64,000 nucleotides of DNA from Brevipalpus yothersi (Eukaryota > Arthropoda > Arachnida > Trombidiformes > Tenuipalpidae): positions 236,011 through 300,010 of the forward strand of contig QZCP01000190.1 of the NCBI GenBank assembly GCA_003956705.1. Direction: 5' to 3'. The notes under the pieces were generated by a model, which did not search any database, was not told the DNA's origin, and saw only the letters and a program-made list of their open reading frames with translations. Position 1 is the first letter of the stretch. Every line of letters begins with the position of its first letter. The position numbers and the translations under genes are program-made. Positions 48,548 through 59,502 of this stretch are shown piece after piece.

Positions 48548-48949
48548 TCATTTCCTTTCCTCGCTCGCAGTTTTTGACACATCTTGTGTTTTTGAATCGA
48601 GATCAATCAACGCTCTTTCATAATGAGTTTTAACGCAACTATCGATCTTGATCCGCTTCTCAACACCACAAAATCGACACTTTACAATCAGAAACTTTTT
48701 TTTCACCTTATATTTCACACTTTCACCGGCATTTTTGCTCACAATTGACGGAGCAAAACATCTTCGACAAGTTTGCCGCTTTAAAGAGTCCCAATTAAAA
48801 GTCGAAATTTGATTCTTTAAACACACTTCTCTGGTCAAGTATCCATAGAACGTTGCCAAACGTACATCATCAACATGATTCGACTGTTTACACAGCTCTT
48901 GAGCAATAGCTTGTAGATAATTAACACGATTAACGGTATCTTGAGCCAT
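48548..48949 (-). CDS. RPP21: Ribonuclease P/MRP protein subunit p21
   Basis: Rpr2/Snm1/Rpp21-family subunit of nuclear RNase P, which removes 5' leaders from pre-tRNA. Single exon, 133 residues. The N-terminal helical half (VNRVNYLQAIAQELCKQ, RLATFYGYLTREVC) is followed by a basic stretch and two zinc-binding CxxC pairs, QTCRRCFAPS at about residue 70 and VKCRFCGVEKRI at about 100, the zinc ribbon of the family. The C-terminal tail is charged. Length is close to human RPP21 (154). The ATG at 48949 is the first in frame and gives the expected N-terminus. Confidence 0.88.
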   Translation of the reverse strand: MAQDTVNRVNYLQAIAQELCKQSNHVDDVRLATFYGYLTREVCLKNQISTFNWDSLKRQTCRRCFAPSIVSKNAGESVKYKVKKKFLIVKCRFCGVEKRIKIDSCVKTHYERALIDLDSKTQDVSKTASEERK

Positions 48950-50153
48950 TCTTGGTAAGAGACAATATATTTAACTTCCACAATCGGCAAATGAATTTAA
49001 TGAAATCAATTTTGTCAACAACATATTGAGCAGCAAAACAGATATCGTTCTGGTATCGATATCAGTCCGAACTTAGAAAAAGTTGGCATCATCTGAATCG
49101 ATTATATATATATTACCTCAATAAATGATATTCGATTACAATTAAAACGCTAATGAGACAAAATTAACATCAAGTTCTACATAAACCTGAATTTTGACAG
49201 GAACTCAAAGCTAATCTCATCTCGGAAGAGTTTTTCTCGCGCCGATCTTGACACTTTTTCGACTGATGATGAAAATCGATCTCTCAAGGAAGACATAGAA
49301 TGACAACTGATGGACTCGTCAGAGCCATGGATATAAGAAGAACGAAGATTCATCAAAAGAATTGTCGGACATTAAGAAGTGAGGAGCCCTGAGGTGAATA
49401 TGGTTTAACTCTCACTTTCTATTGACCCAGGGGCACGTATAACTCATCGCAGAAGTACACTGATTTGTCGAAAAATTGAGATCATGATCCATCTGAGGGT
49501 GTTTAGTCCATTTTTCAGACCACAACAGCCATTCATCGAAAAATCAGCTCTTTGAACTGGTTCTTTTGAGAGATAAGAAGAAAAATTGTGAAAGCTGATG
49601 GTGGGCATGAATTTTTTGGGGTAGGCAAGCATCTTCCAGCCCATTTTACTATTTTTTAATCTGATATTTCTCACTCAACTCCAATTCGGAGGATGGATTG
49701 CCGATGGCAATCAGGGTAGAAACCCGCCTCATAATGCTTCAAAGTGGCAACGGATTCATTTTTTATACACATACCGTTCGGAAAGAAGAAATGCCTGCAA
49801 TCATTTTGGAATAAGATGAGTATTAGTGAGGCTAACTTGAGTTCCTTCTAAATGATTACATCGAAGCGGGAACGATACCTAATTATTCAGTCCGTTGAAA
49901 CGGGTTCGATGAATAGTTTGAACAAGTGATTTTTTCCTCTCCCTTTTCTCTCGGAATCCCAGGAAAATCAACTCACCTCCGATTCTAAGCATATTATATT
50001 CTTCTTTGATATTCTTCTTTTTTCAAAAAACGAAACATGGATCTACATTTAAGTGTCGGTAACTTTTCTATCTACTTTGATCGTTGAAAGTGATAGGATC
50101 ACGTTCTAAAAATGCTAATCCAGTGAATATTCAAGATTGGATTTGATATCAAA
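48950..50153. other. Divergent intergenic region, RPP21 / secreted protein
   Basis: About 1.2 kb with no supported gene. A minus-strand frame at 49444-49674 has no resemblance and no matching exons. Confidence 0.65.
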
Positions 50154-50837
50154 ATGAAAGTGTCTACCCTTGTGTTAAATTTTGTTTGGATTACCACTTT
50201 CTATTCCTCTGTTGACAGTTTTGGGCTGTTGGGTAAGAAAAATTATATTCTAGCGAAACCAAGAATCATTATCAAGCCTCAAATTTACATCGGTACTGGA
50301 CATTCCCACACAAGTCGATTGATTGCGAAAAAGAAAAAACTTGCCGTGAAGACGATCGCTGTCGGTGGAGCAATTGGATTACTGAAAAAATTGAAACCCA
50401 AGCTTTCTCTACCCAAAATCGAGTTACCTAGATTATTCCCAAAAATTCCAATGAGTTTTTCCTTCTCAGTTGAAAAACCTAAGATTGACATCGCTAAATC
50501 CTCTGATCACTGGGACGAACAGGAGAAGGAACATGAAGATATTGAAACTGTGGATGACCGCCTATCATCGCATACCATCTCTGAGAGCCCATGGCTCTCT
50601 GATGATTCATTGTCTGAATTTCCACCCTACCCAGAGGAATATTCTGTGCTAGAGTCGAAGAATCGAAAATCATCTTCATCTAAATCAGCATCAAAGTCTC
50701 CATCCTCTCGATACAAGCCAATAAAAGCAAGTTCATCGACCAGATCACTTTCCACTTCCAAGTCACGATCTCCGATGAGAAGTAAACCAGAAAGAGAAGA
50801 AGAGGACAAATCTGAAAGTGAGAATGAAAAAGAATGA
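50154..50837 (+). CDS. Unrecognised secreted basic/acidic protein
   Basis: Not recognised. Single exon, 227 residues, starting at the ATG that opens a clear signal peptide (MKVSTLVLNFVWITTFYSSV). The mature N-terminal part is very basic and includes KKKKLAVKTIAVGGAIG and a Pro/Lys/Leu block (KPKLSLPKIELPRLFPKIP). A middle acidic stretch follows (DEQEKEHEDIETVDD), then a Ser/Lys-rich region of about 50 residues and an acidic tail EREEEDKSESENEKE. There are no cysteines in the mature protein and no membrane segment apart from a short Gly/Ala/Leu stretch. The flanks show the usual A/T-rich 3' end with AATACA-type sequences. It may be a lineage-specific extracellular or cuticle-associated protein; that is a guess. 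Confidence 0.75.
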   Translation: MKVSTLVLNFVWITTFYSSVDSFGLLGKKNYILAKPRIIIKPQIYIGTGHSHTSRLIAKKKKLAVKTIAVGGAIGLLKKLKPKLSLPKIELPRLFPKIPMSFSFSVEKPKIDIAKSSDHWDEQEKEHEDIETVDDRLSSHTISESPWLSDDSLSEFPPYPEEYSVLESKNRKSSSSKSASKSPSSRYKPIKASSSTRSLSTSKSRSPMRSKPEREEEDKSESENEKE

Positions 50838-51907
50838 TAAATGTCAGAATTTTTCATCTTTGCTAGACCATTTTTCATTTTTCATTTTTCATTCATTTTC
50901 ATTCATTTTTTTTTCTTGTAAATATTCAATTTGTTAGACCACAGTTATTTTGTGCATAAAATACAATACATCCATCCATCGAACCATGATTGAGTTTTTC
51001 TAAGGTTCTCATTCCTGATTGTTTGATGACCATTTTCTATCACCAAAAGATTTTTTCTTCTTTCTTTTGTTTTACTAAATTATTGAATAACTTTTTGGGA
51101 AGGAACAAGATCGCTTATCATCCGACGTGTTATCTTAGTTTCAATAATGATGATGGAACACGCGTAACATCAATTCAAGAAACTTCGATTCAATTGAGAT
51201 GTATAAATAGATTGCATGATAAGATTTTAGCATCTTATTTGCATTATTGAACAATCGATGAAGTTTCATTTAAATATATAACAGATTCCTCATTACAGTC
51301 AAACTGATCAGAATGAAATATGGGTGTTGATGGATATAAAGGGATTATATCTGGTGAAATTGCAGCGTTCAAAGACTGTAGCATATTAAGCCGAGTAGTA
51401 TAAAATTCGCGAAGTGATGCAATGAAAGTAGAAACTTCAATTTTGTAGACATCATTCCGGAAGAGAGAAAGTGAGGAGACGCTGCTGAAGAGATGACAAA
51501 ACGAGAACTTCCTCACTTTTTCACAGGTCAAAAGAATCAAAAAATAGATAATTAGATGAAATTCGTTTTGAAAGGAGTTCAGAAGAGATGAAGTAATTTT
51601 TATTCTTCCTGAGTTCCGTCAGATCATCAGCATATGAAATCTTCATTGACATTCTTGAAACTTTACTTAAATTAATTTTTTCTAAGTTTCGTTACGATTT
51701 CTGGTGAGATTTTCTACAAAAAGGCACATTATCCAGGAATTCTAATTCTCATACACTGTACTGATTGATCTCGTAAGCTTGGCCGACAAGGTCTTCCTAG
51801 GGCAGGGCCGTGCTTAAATTTACGAGGTTCTTTACCAGCACAGTGCTTTTCTAGACGATATACCCGTTCAATTTAGCTTATGAGGGCCTGATCGTGGTTA
51901 ACAGTTA
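50838..51907. other. Intergenic region with a possible transposon terminus
   Basis: No supported gene. A tandem TTTTTCATT-type run at 50867-50912 follows the secreted-protein gene. A locally GC-richer segment around 51780-51815 begins CAGGGCCGTGCTTAA, resembling the end of some hAT-type DNA transposons. A minus-strand frame at 51244-51540 has no resemblance. Confidence 0.5.
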
Positions 51908-52096
51908 TTAGGTCGAAAAAGTAATCAAGTCAATGTTCAATATTGAGATCATGCCATGCTCGCTTAAAGCGCTTGGATATACTTTTTTCAGAATCTGTGA
52001 ATAATCTTGAAATTCATTCAACAGAAAAAGAAGGAGAGTACTTTTACCACTTCCAGAGGACCCACAAACCACAATCGGTCTGAGCGAGAGATTCAT
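51908..52096 (-). pseudogene. Guanylate kinase N-terminal fragment
   Basis: From 52096 the minus strand reads MNLSLRPIVVCGSSGSGKST followed by LLLFLLNEFQD, matching the N-terminal P-loop exon of guanylate kinase (GMP to GDP, using ATP). The Walker A GSSGSGKST is intact. After that point the family sequence (the FSVSHTTR region and onward) is absent, no convincing donor follows the match, and no further guanylate-kinase exon is seen to the left. The open frame runs on to a stop at 51908 in unrelated sequence. It is best read as a truncated duplicate, although distant exons across unseen sequence cannot be excluded. Confidence 0.6.
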
Positions 52097-52317
52097 ATTT
52101 TGAGTTGGTTCTAAATACAGAAGATGGAGATGGATGGAGATAAGGGACAAGACCACCCATGATGACGATGTGGATTTTTTGTGACAGGAATTAGTTCATA
52201 AGGCCAAACAGACTCAATAAAAGATAACTACACACAATTTGTTCTCAAGTTGACTGGTTGCGTTTGCTTAAGACTGCCTAAGACTGCTTGATTCAATATA
52301 ACTTTACAAGCTTGCAC

Positions 52318-52329
52318 TTTTGGCGCCAA
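52318..52329 (+). promoter_or_regulatory. Palindromic E2F-like site upstream of CDC23
   Basis: TTTTGGCGCCAA, containing the consensus TTTGGCGC within the perfect palindrome TTGGCGCCAA, 172 bases before the CDC23 start codon. Promoter position and cell-cycle function of the gene support it; binding is not shown. Confidence 0.5.
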
Positions 52330-52500
52330 GTTTTGCCAACACATGTGAGTTTGTTTTGTTTTACACAGCGTTATGCAAGTGTATTTGTTTTGATTTTTTG
52401 TATTAACTAGATCATATATTGGATCATATTTTGAACCATTCTCTAAAGTTCTAATTTAGTTAAATTTTATTGGATTGTTGTCCTTCTTTTCTGGTTAATC

Positions 52501-54200
52501 ATGTCTGTTAATTATCGAGCTGATCTCATCGAGTGTCGAGATCAAAGCCGTGATAGAGGACTGTATGACAGTGAAACATGGGCTTGTGAGCTATTGGTAA
52601 CTCTACCATCATCATCATCTTCTGGGCAAACATCTTCCACAATGTCTTCATCTTCGCCTGTTGAACAAAACGATGATGTATATAGACTTGGAAGAAGTGT
52701 TTTCGACAGGCAAGAGTATGACCGGTGTTCATACTTTACCAGAGATTGTCAAACAAGAGAGGGCCGATTTATGCATTATTATTCCAGATATTTATCGGCT
52801 GAGAAGAAGAGACTAGATTCCATGGCTGAAGCATTACCACCTACACCGATGAATTCCAACGATAAAATCACATCTGTGAGTTTTCTGTGAATGTTTTGAC
52901 ATCTTCTCATATCTTTCTATCTTTCTATCTTTCTCAGTTGTTCAGCGAAATGCGATTCGAAATGAACAACAAATTGATTAATGGAGAGTTGACAGATGGT
53001 TATCTACTATATGTATATGGTATGGCTTTGTTGAAACTAGATCTAATCGATGAAGCCATCGATGCTTTCACTATGAGTGTCCGTTCTGAACCTCTCTGTT
53101 GGGCTTCATGGCACCAGCTCGCTCAAACAGTCGATTCAAAAACTCAACTAGAAGAACTGAATCTACCTACACACTGGTTCAAGAAATTTTTTCTTGCGGC
53201 AGTGTATCTGGAATTGGCTCTCAACGAACCTGCTCTCAACATGGATGCCATAGAAATTTATACATCACTTGGAGAAATTTTCAAAGGGTCAAGCTATATC
53301 AAGTCTCAATTAGCCGAAGCTAAACATAATCTAAAAAATTTCGATCAAGCGATTGATCATTTCGACTCTATTCGAGAATCAGATCCCTACAGACTGAATT
53401 CTTGGGACATCTACAGCCACTGTTTATTTCTTAAGGGCTCACGTTCCAAACTTAGCTCTCTTGCCCATTATGCTAACAATATTGATCCTTTTCGAGTGGA
53501 AACTTGTATTTGTGTTGGTAATTTTTATGCTCTTCGTGGACAACATCAGAAAGCTGCTCAATATTTCTCAAGATCATTGATGCTTAATCCTCGACATGCA
53601 TCTTCGTGGATTTTAATGGGACACGAATACATGGAACTGAAAAATATTGGTGGTGCTATCATGTCCTATCGTTCAGCAATTGAATGTAACAAACGAAACT
53701 ATCGTCCTTGGTATGGACTTGGTCAAGCTTACGATATACTCAAAATGCCTTCCTATTCTCTATACTATTACTACATGGCAAGATCGTTACTACCTCATGA
53801 TCCCACAATGATAGTAGCTGTTGGTGAAACTCTTGAGCGTTTAGGAAGACACATGGAAGCGATCAAATGCTATTGGAAAGCTGGAGGAACAGCTTTGACA
53901 AAGTTGGCTCAATTGTATGTGGCTAAGGAGGAAGAAGATAAAGCAGCAGCCACTTACAGTGATTTTATAGATGCAGTTGAGAGAGACAAGAATGCAGCCA
54001 GTTACAGTACTGAGGTGGCCAATGCCCACAAGTTCCTCGCTGAATATCATTTTAAGCGGAAAGATTACAAATCAGCTCATCATCATGCTCAAATATGTCA
54101 AAATCATGTAGAGACTCGAGATACCGGAAAGAGGATCATGAAGGAAATCTCTGAGCTCGCGAAAGGAGGAATGGATATCACCTTTCTTGCCACACAATGA
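52501..54200 (+). CDS. CDC23: CDC23/APC8, TPR subunit of the anaphase-promoting complex
   Basis: Scaffold TPR protein of the APC/C ubiquitin ligase. Exons 52501-52875 and 52938-54200, separated by a 62-base intron with a TCTTTCTA triple repeat as its pyrimidine tract, give 545 residues (human 597). The N-terminus (SVNYRADLIECRDQSRDRGL) matches the APC8 N-terminal helices, then DRQEYDRCSYFTRDC, FMHYYSRYLSAEKKR, and at least nine TPR-like helix pairs, among them DPFRVETCICVGNFYALRGQ, MLNPRHASSWILMGHEYMEL and YRPWYGLGQAYDILKMPSYS, which are hallmark APC8 segments. The C-terminal part is shorter than in vertebrates and ends DITFLATQ. Start at the first ATG. Confidence 0.95.
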
Positions 54201-55081
54201 CATTTCTCTTCCTGTCAATTTGCAACTTGTTCATTTGACAGATAATTTTTACATGAAAGTCATATGAAAGAGTAAGCTTGTCACTGATATAGTGAAATAA
54301 TTTTGAAGTTTTCAAAACTCTTCTATCATATTGACCAGTTGGTCCACCCCTCTTCATATCAATTGATGGAGATCCTTGTAAAATTTTTCTCAATTCAGAA
54401 TGTTCCCTAAAAATCTCAATCAATTAAATTTTGTACAAATTCTGACTCATGTAAATTTCTGAGATGAGAAAATTCAAAAGTTCGACCAGTTGGCGAAGTT
54501 TCGATTTGCCCTTGCACCCCATAATCAAACTTTCACGATAGTGATTCAAGTATGTTTAACAGCGAGTTTAAACTTCTTTTAAACTTTTTTCTCCAGATTA
54601 GAGGATTCTTCTTGGGAATAAACTATTTTCAGACAAGAGAAAGAGTTTACATCACAGCGGTGTAGTTTACACAGAGTGAACTTATAGAATTCGGAACCTC
54701 ATATCTTTCAATCTCATGTCCCGCGCCCAGCTCCAGGGCTATACATGACTCACTTGGCAGAGGAAGAGTAAAGTTCAAACTGATATCAGGAGAGAAAAAA
54801 AGCGAAAATAATATCTCTCTCCATCTTGATCATCCGATTTATTAACTGTCCAATCGTGTTCCTTTATCATTCCTCTGGCATCCATCTCTCTTGATCCATC
54901 ATCCGACATCCACTTTACTTTCTGTACGACTGCCATTCTCATTGTCAGTCCAAAAATTGATCGTCTTTCACATCGTGTCCGCTTTCTTCAGTTCTCTAAA
55001 TTAACGTTTCCTACTCTTGTGTGGTGATTCAATTTTTGCTTTTGATTATCAATTTATCAATTAATCGTAAGGAAAACAACA
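54201..55081. other. Intergenic region, CDC23 / 79-residue ORF
   Basis: CDC23 3' UTR and the 5' flank of the small ORF. No coding region seen. Confidence 0.65.
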
Positions 55082-55321
55082 ATGTCTCATACCGACAACA
55101 ACAACAACGTGCAACGCAATGCGGATTCATCGTTCAGAAGCGCGGAAAGAAGCCGTAAAAATGATACTCCACGTCCTGCTGAAAAGTGTGTCCAGCCGAA
55201 AGATCATCTTCCTGATCACAGCTACAGCAAAAGTGGTCCGGACAAAAATCAGAATCGACGAAAGGAGAATGCCAAAGGCCTCGTGCCAAGAAGCCTTTTA
55301 GATCAAGGAATACTGCGATAA
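55082..55321 (+). CDS. Small hypothetical protein, 79 residues
   Basis: Not recognised. A continuous frame starts at an ATG in a good A-rich context (AACAACAATG) and encodes a hydrophilic peptide with an Asn run, many Arg/Lys/Asp, no hydrophobic helix and a C-terminal KGLVPRSLLDQGILR that looks more protein-like than the rest. AATAAA occurs about 400 bases downstream. Composition is consistent with a small disordered protein. It could equally be a chance frame or the first exon of a longer gene, although no donor is obvious. Confidence 0.4.
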   Translation: MSHTDNNNNVQRNADSSFRSAERSRKNDTPRPAEKCVQPKDHLPDHSYSKSGPDKNQNRRKENAKGLVPRSLLDQGILR

Positions 55322-57763
55322 GTGCTCAAATTGAATGTGGATTGTTGCTTGAGGATTTTGAGGCTTGTTGGGCCAATTACTCTATCCAATTCTAATTATC
55401 GCTATGCAATCCCTTGGCAAACAATGAAGCGAGAAAAAGATCCATGATTAATCAACAACTGTTCATCTGATGTTTTATCATCATTCAGCGCCTATGAGAT
55501 ACTTCTTCCTTTCACGAACGGTAAAATTTTCAATTTCAACTGCAATCAGTTCCAAAAAATCATGTTCTGTATGCAAGCTATCATCGGTAGTTGTTATTAA
55601 TTGGTTTCACTATCTATCTATCTATCCAATGTATCCTTCAATTCTTTCACTACAGTAAACAGATTAGATCAACCGCTGAATTTATCTATCTTTCAGTTAA
55701 TCGTCATATTAATAAGAATAAACCCGCATGCAGCATGAGCTTACATAGAGGAAAATAGATTTCGTGTAAAGTTTCTCAAGGACAGAATTGAAATCTTATT
55801 TGTTTCAAGTTCTAGTGTGTTCATTAGATTGTTTTTCCAGTTAAGTGAGCATGGATCATGAAGCTCCCGGGATGATTATTTCACTTACGAAAATTTCTTC
55901 TCGCCGAAGATGAGCCCTCAATCATGATGAAAAAACTTTATCTCTCGATGAATTAAGGACTTCCTTAGAATCACTTTCATGAATTTTTTTCAACTTTAAG
56001 TCTGGAGAAAATTGGCAAACAAAATTCTGCTTCTGGGATATCATGACAGTGACATTTGTGGTATAATTGATTATCATGCGTCATAACCATTGAAACTCTT
56101 TCAAAGTTCATTTACATAGAAGTTGAATTTCGGTCATTAACAAGCGTATATCTGCACAGGCATGATCCGCTTTAATTTCAAACTTTTCACCCAGTAAGAA
56201 GCATTCCAATCTCACTTTTATTTGGCGGAGAAAAATCCATTTCCTGTTCCCCCTCTGACTCCGAAATCGTGAGTGATGATCATTGATCATGCTGTTAGGG
56301 AAACCTTTTCAATCGTCGAAATGCTTGCAACGATATCATAATGATTATAAGTGTCTAGTCATGGGCTTTTCATCATTTTAAATTATCCATTCTGCTCAGA
56401 GGAATCCAACTCATTTTCACTCTTGCTCTTCACTTCGAATTGAAACATTTTCTTTCCACTTCCTCCGAAAGAAAATAATGGCTCTACGTACACTTGAGCA
56501 TATTGCCCCATTTTAAACGTTCCAAACATCAGATATGAAAATTTTCAATGAAAAAATTTAATCGAATATACTCTCTGAACATAGAAAAAATACACCCCCT
56601 CTATTTCTCACATGATTAACCCTGACCTTGCTAACCGATAAAAAGTTATAAAAAAATAAATGAATGCGCTGAGCGATGAGGAAAGTAGATATTCTCTCTC
56701 TTTCTCTTTCTCTCTCCACACCAGACACGTGGGCTTGATTCAAGTCAAGTGATAAGTCACACACGGATCACATTCGGGATGTGTATCTATGAACGGGACT
56801 ACTAACGGGACTGATGAGGATGCTGGAGGTGGCGGAGGAGGAGGAAGTGTCATGAAAGGGGGAGAAAGAATCTGAAAGCGAAGGCCGGCAAAGAGAGCTC
56901 TCTCTTTCTCTTACTTTTTCTCTTACTTTTTCTCTTACTCTTTCCCCCTTTGATCAAATGGCTGCCGCTTCCTCAGTCTGCGCCACTAGTAAATGCTCCA
57001 CAATTTGGCAATTGTTGATGTATATTATTACTCATTGAAAGTTTCGAGAAAGAGGAACATCAATCATTGTTACGGTAATAATTCGCAATAAACACAGTGT
57101 CGAATACATAGTGAAAGCTAAGGCAATCAAGTAGATATATATCATATCCACCGCCATCACCACCACCACATATAAATATATTTGCAACAACAACAACTAC
57201 AGCAACCACCAACACCACCAATCACCATCAACACTTGCAAGCAACCACACACATTCAGCAAGACATCAAGGGACCGATACCATCCTTCCTTTGAACACTA
57301 CACACTTCCCTCAATCTCTCCAACATTTGAAACAAGCAAATCTGTGATCCTCTTTCTCTCTCTTTCTCTCTTCTCTCTCCTCAGTCTTCAGTCTTTTTTC
57401 CTATCAACAACAACACTAACCAACACCCTTTGCATTATTTTGTATTTTTCTCCTCTCTCTGTTGATATTTTTTCTTCCTCTTCTTCTTCTTCTTGATCAT
57501 TTGTGTGCACTTGTGATTTTTGCCTCTGTGTGTGTGTTGTCAACTTAATTGCTCTCCTCTTATTGCATTTCTCGATCTTCTCTCTTCTCTCTCTTTTTCT
57601 CCCTTTTCTAATCATCATCAGTGTGTGTGTGTGTGTGTATGCGATTACATCGCCTCTTATCTTGTTATTGTCTTTTCATCAAATCATTTGGCCATTATTT
57701 TTTCTCTACTCTTCTTCTTACTCTTCTTCTTCCGTTCATATCTATCGCCAATACTTCAATTTA
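55322..57763. other. Intergenic region and 5' flank of the WNK-like gene
   Basis: No supported gene up to the WNK-like start. From about 56690 to 57620 the sequence becomes rich in CT, CA and (GT)n simple repeats, probably promoter and 5' UTR. The WNK frame is open back to 57503 but has no ATG and encodes low-complexity hydrophobic sequence, so I treat it as untranslated. Confidence 0.7.
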
Positions 57764-59502
57764 ATGAATAATTCAGCTGAATCATCACCAGATGGACGGT
57801 TTCTTAAGTTTGAACAAATTGGTCGAGGATCATTTAAGACTGTCTACAAAGGATTGGACACTTCCTCCGGTGCTGCTGTAGCATGGTGTGAATTACATGA
57901 ACGTTTGGATAAAGATGACCGGCAGCGATTCCGAGAAGAAGTTGTGATGCTCAAAGGTCTACAGCATTTTAATATTGTGCGGTTTTATGATTATTATGAG
58001 ATCAATACACCGGAAAGAAAGTATCTTGTGTTAATCACTGAATTGATGACATCAGGGACGTTAAAAACATACCTGAAAAGATTTAAGAAGATCAATCTAA
58101 AGGTGCTCAAGTCATGGTGTCGTCAAATACTGAAAGGTCTCAATTTTCTACATTCAAGAATCCCGCCCATTATCCATCGGGATCTTAAGTGTGACAATAT
58201 ATTTATAACTGGTACCAATGGCTCAGTCAAAATTGGTGATCTTGGTTTAGCAACATTAAAAAATGGCTCATTCGCAAAGAGTGTTATCGGTACGCCTGAG
58301 TTCATGGCGCCAGAGATGTATGATGAACACTATGATGAATCGGTGGATGTTTATGCTTTCGGAATGTGTATGCTTGAAATGGCCACTGGTGAATATCCAT
58401 ACTCTGAGTGTTCCGGGCCCGCTCAAATTTATAAGAAGGTTACCTCAGGTGTTTTACCTGCAAGCTTCGACAAAGTCGAGAATCAAGAAATTCGTGATAT
58501 AATAGGAATGTGCATAAATTTGGATAAAACTCAGCGACCAACTGTGAAAGATCTACTACAAATGGACTTTTTCCAAGAAAACACTGGCTTCAAGGTTGAA
58601 TATGTGAACGAAGAAGAGAATATCAGTAATGTCAGTAATAAGATTGAATTTCGATTAATTGTTACCGATCCTAAGAAAAGAAACGACAAATATAAGGAGA
58701 ACGAAGCCATACAATTTTATTTTGAGATTGATAAAGATAATGCGGATGAAGTAGCTATGGCTCTCGTCGCCACAGGCTTCTTAATGGAAGAAGATGTGAG
58801 AACAGTAGCTGCCATGATTCGCAATCAAATTGCCGTTCTATTGAGAAATCGGCAGCAAAAGTTGAATAAAGCATTGCAAGATGCTGCCAAAGATGCTCAA
58901 GAAGACAGTCATCCAATAAGGTATGTAATTTTGACAAGTTGATCAGAAAACAAGAGAAGTCCGAGAAAAAAAATGAGGAAGTTAAAATGTTGGCCCATAT
59001 CTTTGAATTATTAGAGCTTTCAATGTAAAGTTTTCGAGAGCTCTTCATTTTGATCCATATAATCGATTCTGAGCCGCTATTTAAAAGACACTTTATTCAT
59101 ACACATGATCCGTGACTGCTTCAGTGGAACGAAGTCATGCTGTAGATGAATCATTGAAAATGTTTCTCAGATTCGATATGATTATGCACGTGAGACAAGA
59201 ACTCTTGAGGCTTGTCATCGCTAAAGTATGATCTCATCTAACGAAGTCATCTAACTCGGCAAGACTCTCCTCTTCCTTCATTAGGAGAGATTTTTACTTC
59301 ATACTCACACGAATGCTATGCGTTCGAACAGCGTCAAATGATTCTCAATTTAATCAGAAAATTTTCTTCAAACAGTCAAGATTCCCAAGGATGTTTGCAG
59401 CAGATTCAACAACAAAATAGCCAGATGCAAAAGCAAACCCAGCATCTTGAGGACCTTAAGCAAGAAATCGTGGAGTTGATACGCAAGACTGAATTAAAAT
59501 GA
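57764..59502 (+). CDS. Miniature WNK (with-no-lysine) kinase
   Basis: WNK-family kinase; WNKs phosphorylate SPAK/OSR1 to control cation-chloride cotransport. Exons 57764-58920 and 59376-59502 give only 427 residues. Kinase domain at about 15-275: GRGSFKTVYKG with the atypical catalytic Lys in the glycine loop, VAWCEL with Cys where other kinases carry Lys, HRDLKCDNIFI, GDLGLATL (the two leucines of the chloride-binding site), SVIGTPEFMAPEMY with the activating Ser. Next comes an OSR1-C/PF2-like autoinhibitory domain (about 300-375: IEFRLIVTDPKK, FEIDKDNADEVAMALVATGF) and a short Gln-rich coiled-coil C-terminus (QDSQGCLQQIQQQNSQMQKQ). Animal WNKs normally exceed 1000 residues, so the long C-terminal regulatory region is absent. 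AATAAA at 59545-59550 confirms the 3' end. A longer isoform from exons further right was not found. Confidence 0.9.

Noticed and set aside
49444..49674. 76-residue minus-strand frame
   Set aside because: No resemblance to a family and no supporting splice sites.
51244..51540. 98-residue minus-strand frame
   Set aside because: Looks somewhat protein-like but I recognise no motif, and no flanking exon or clear start supports it.
57503..57763. N-terminal extension of the WNK frame
   Set aside because: Open but without an ATG, and it encodes CT/GT-repeat-derived hydrophobic sequence; the kinase start at 57764 is the first ATG.
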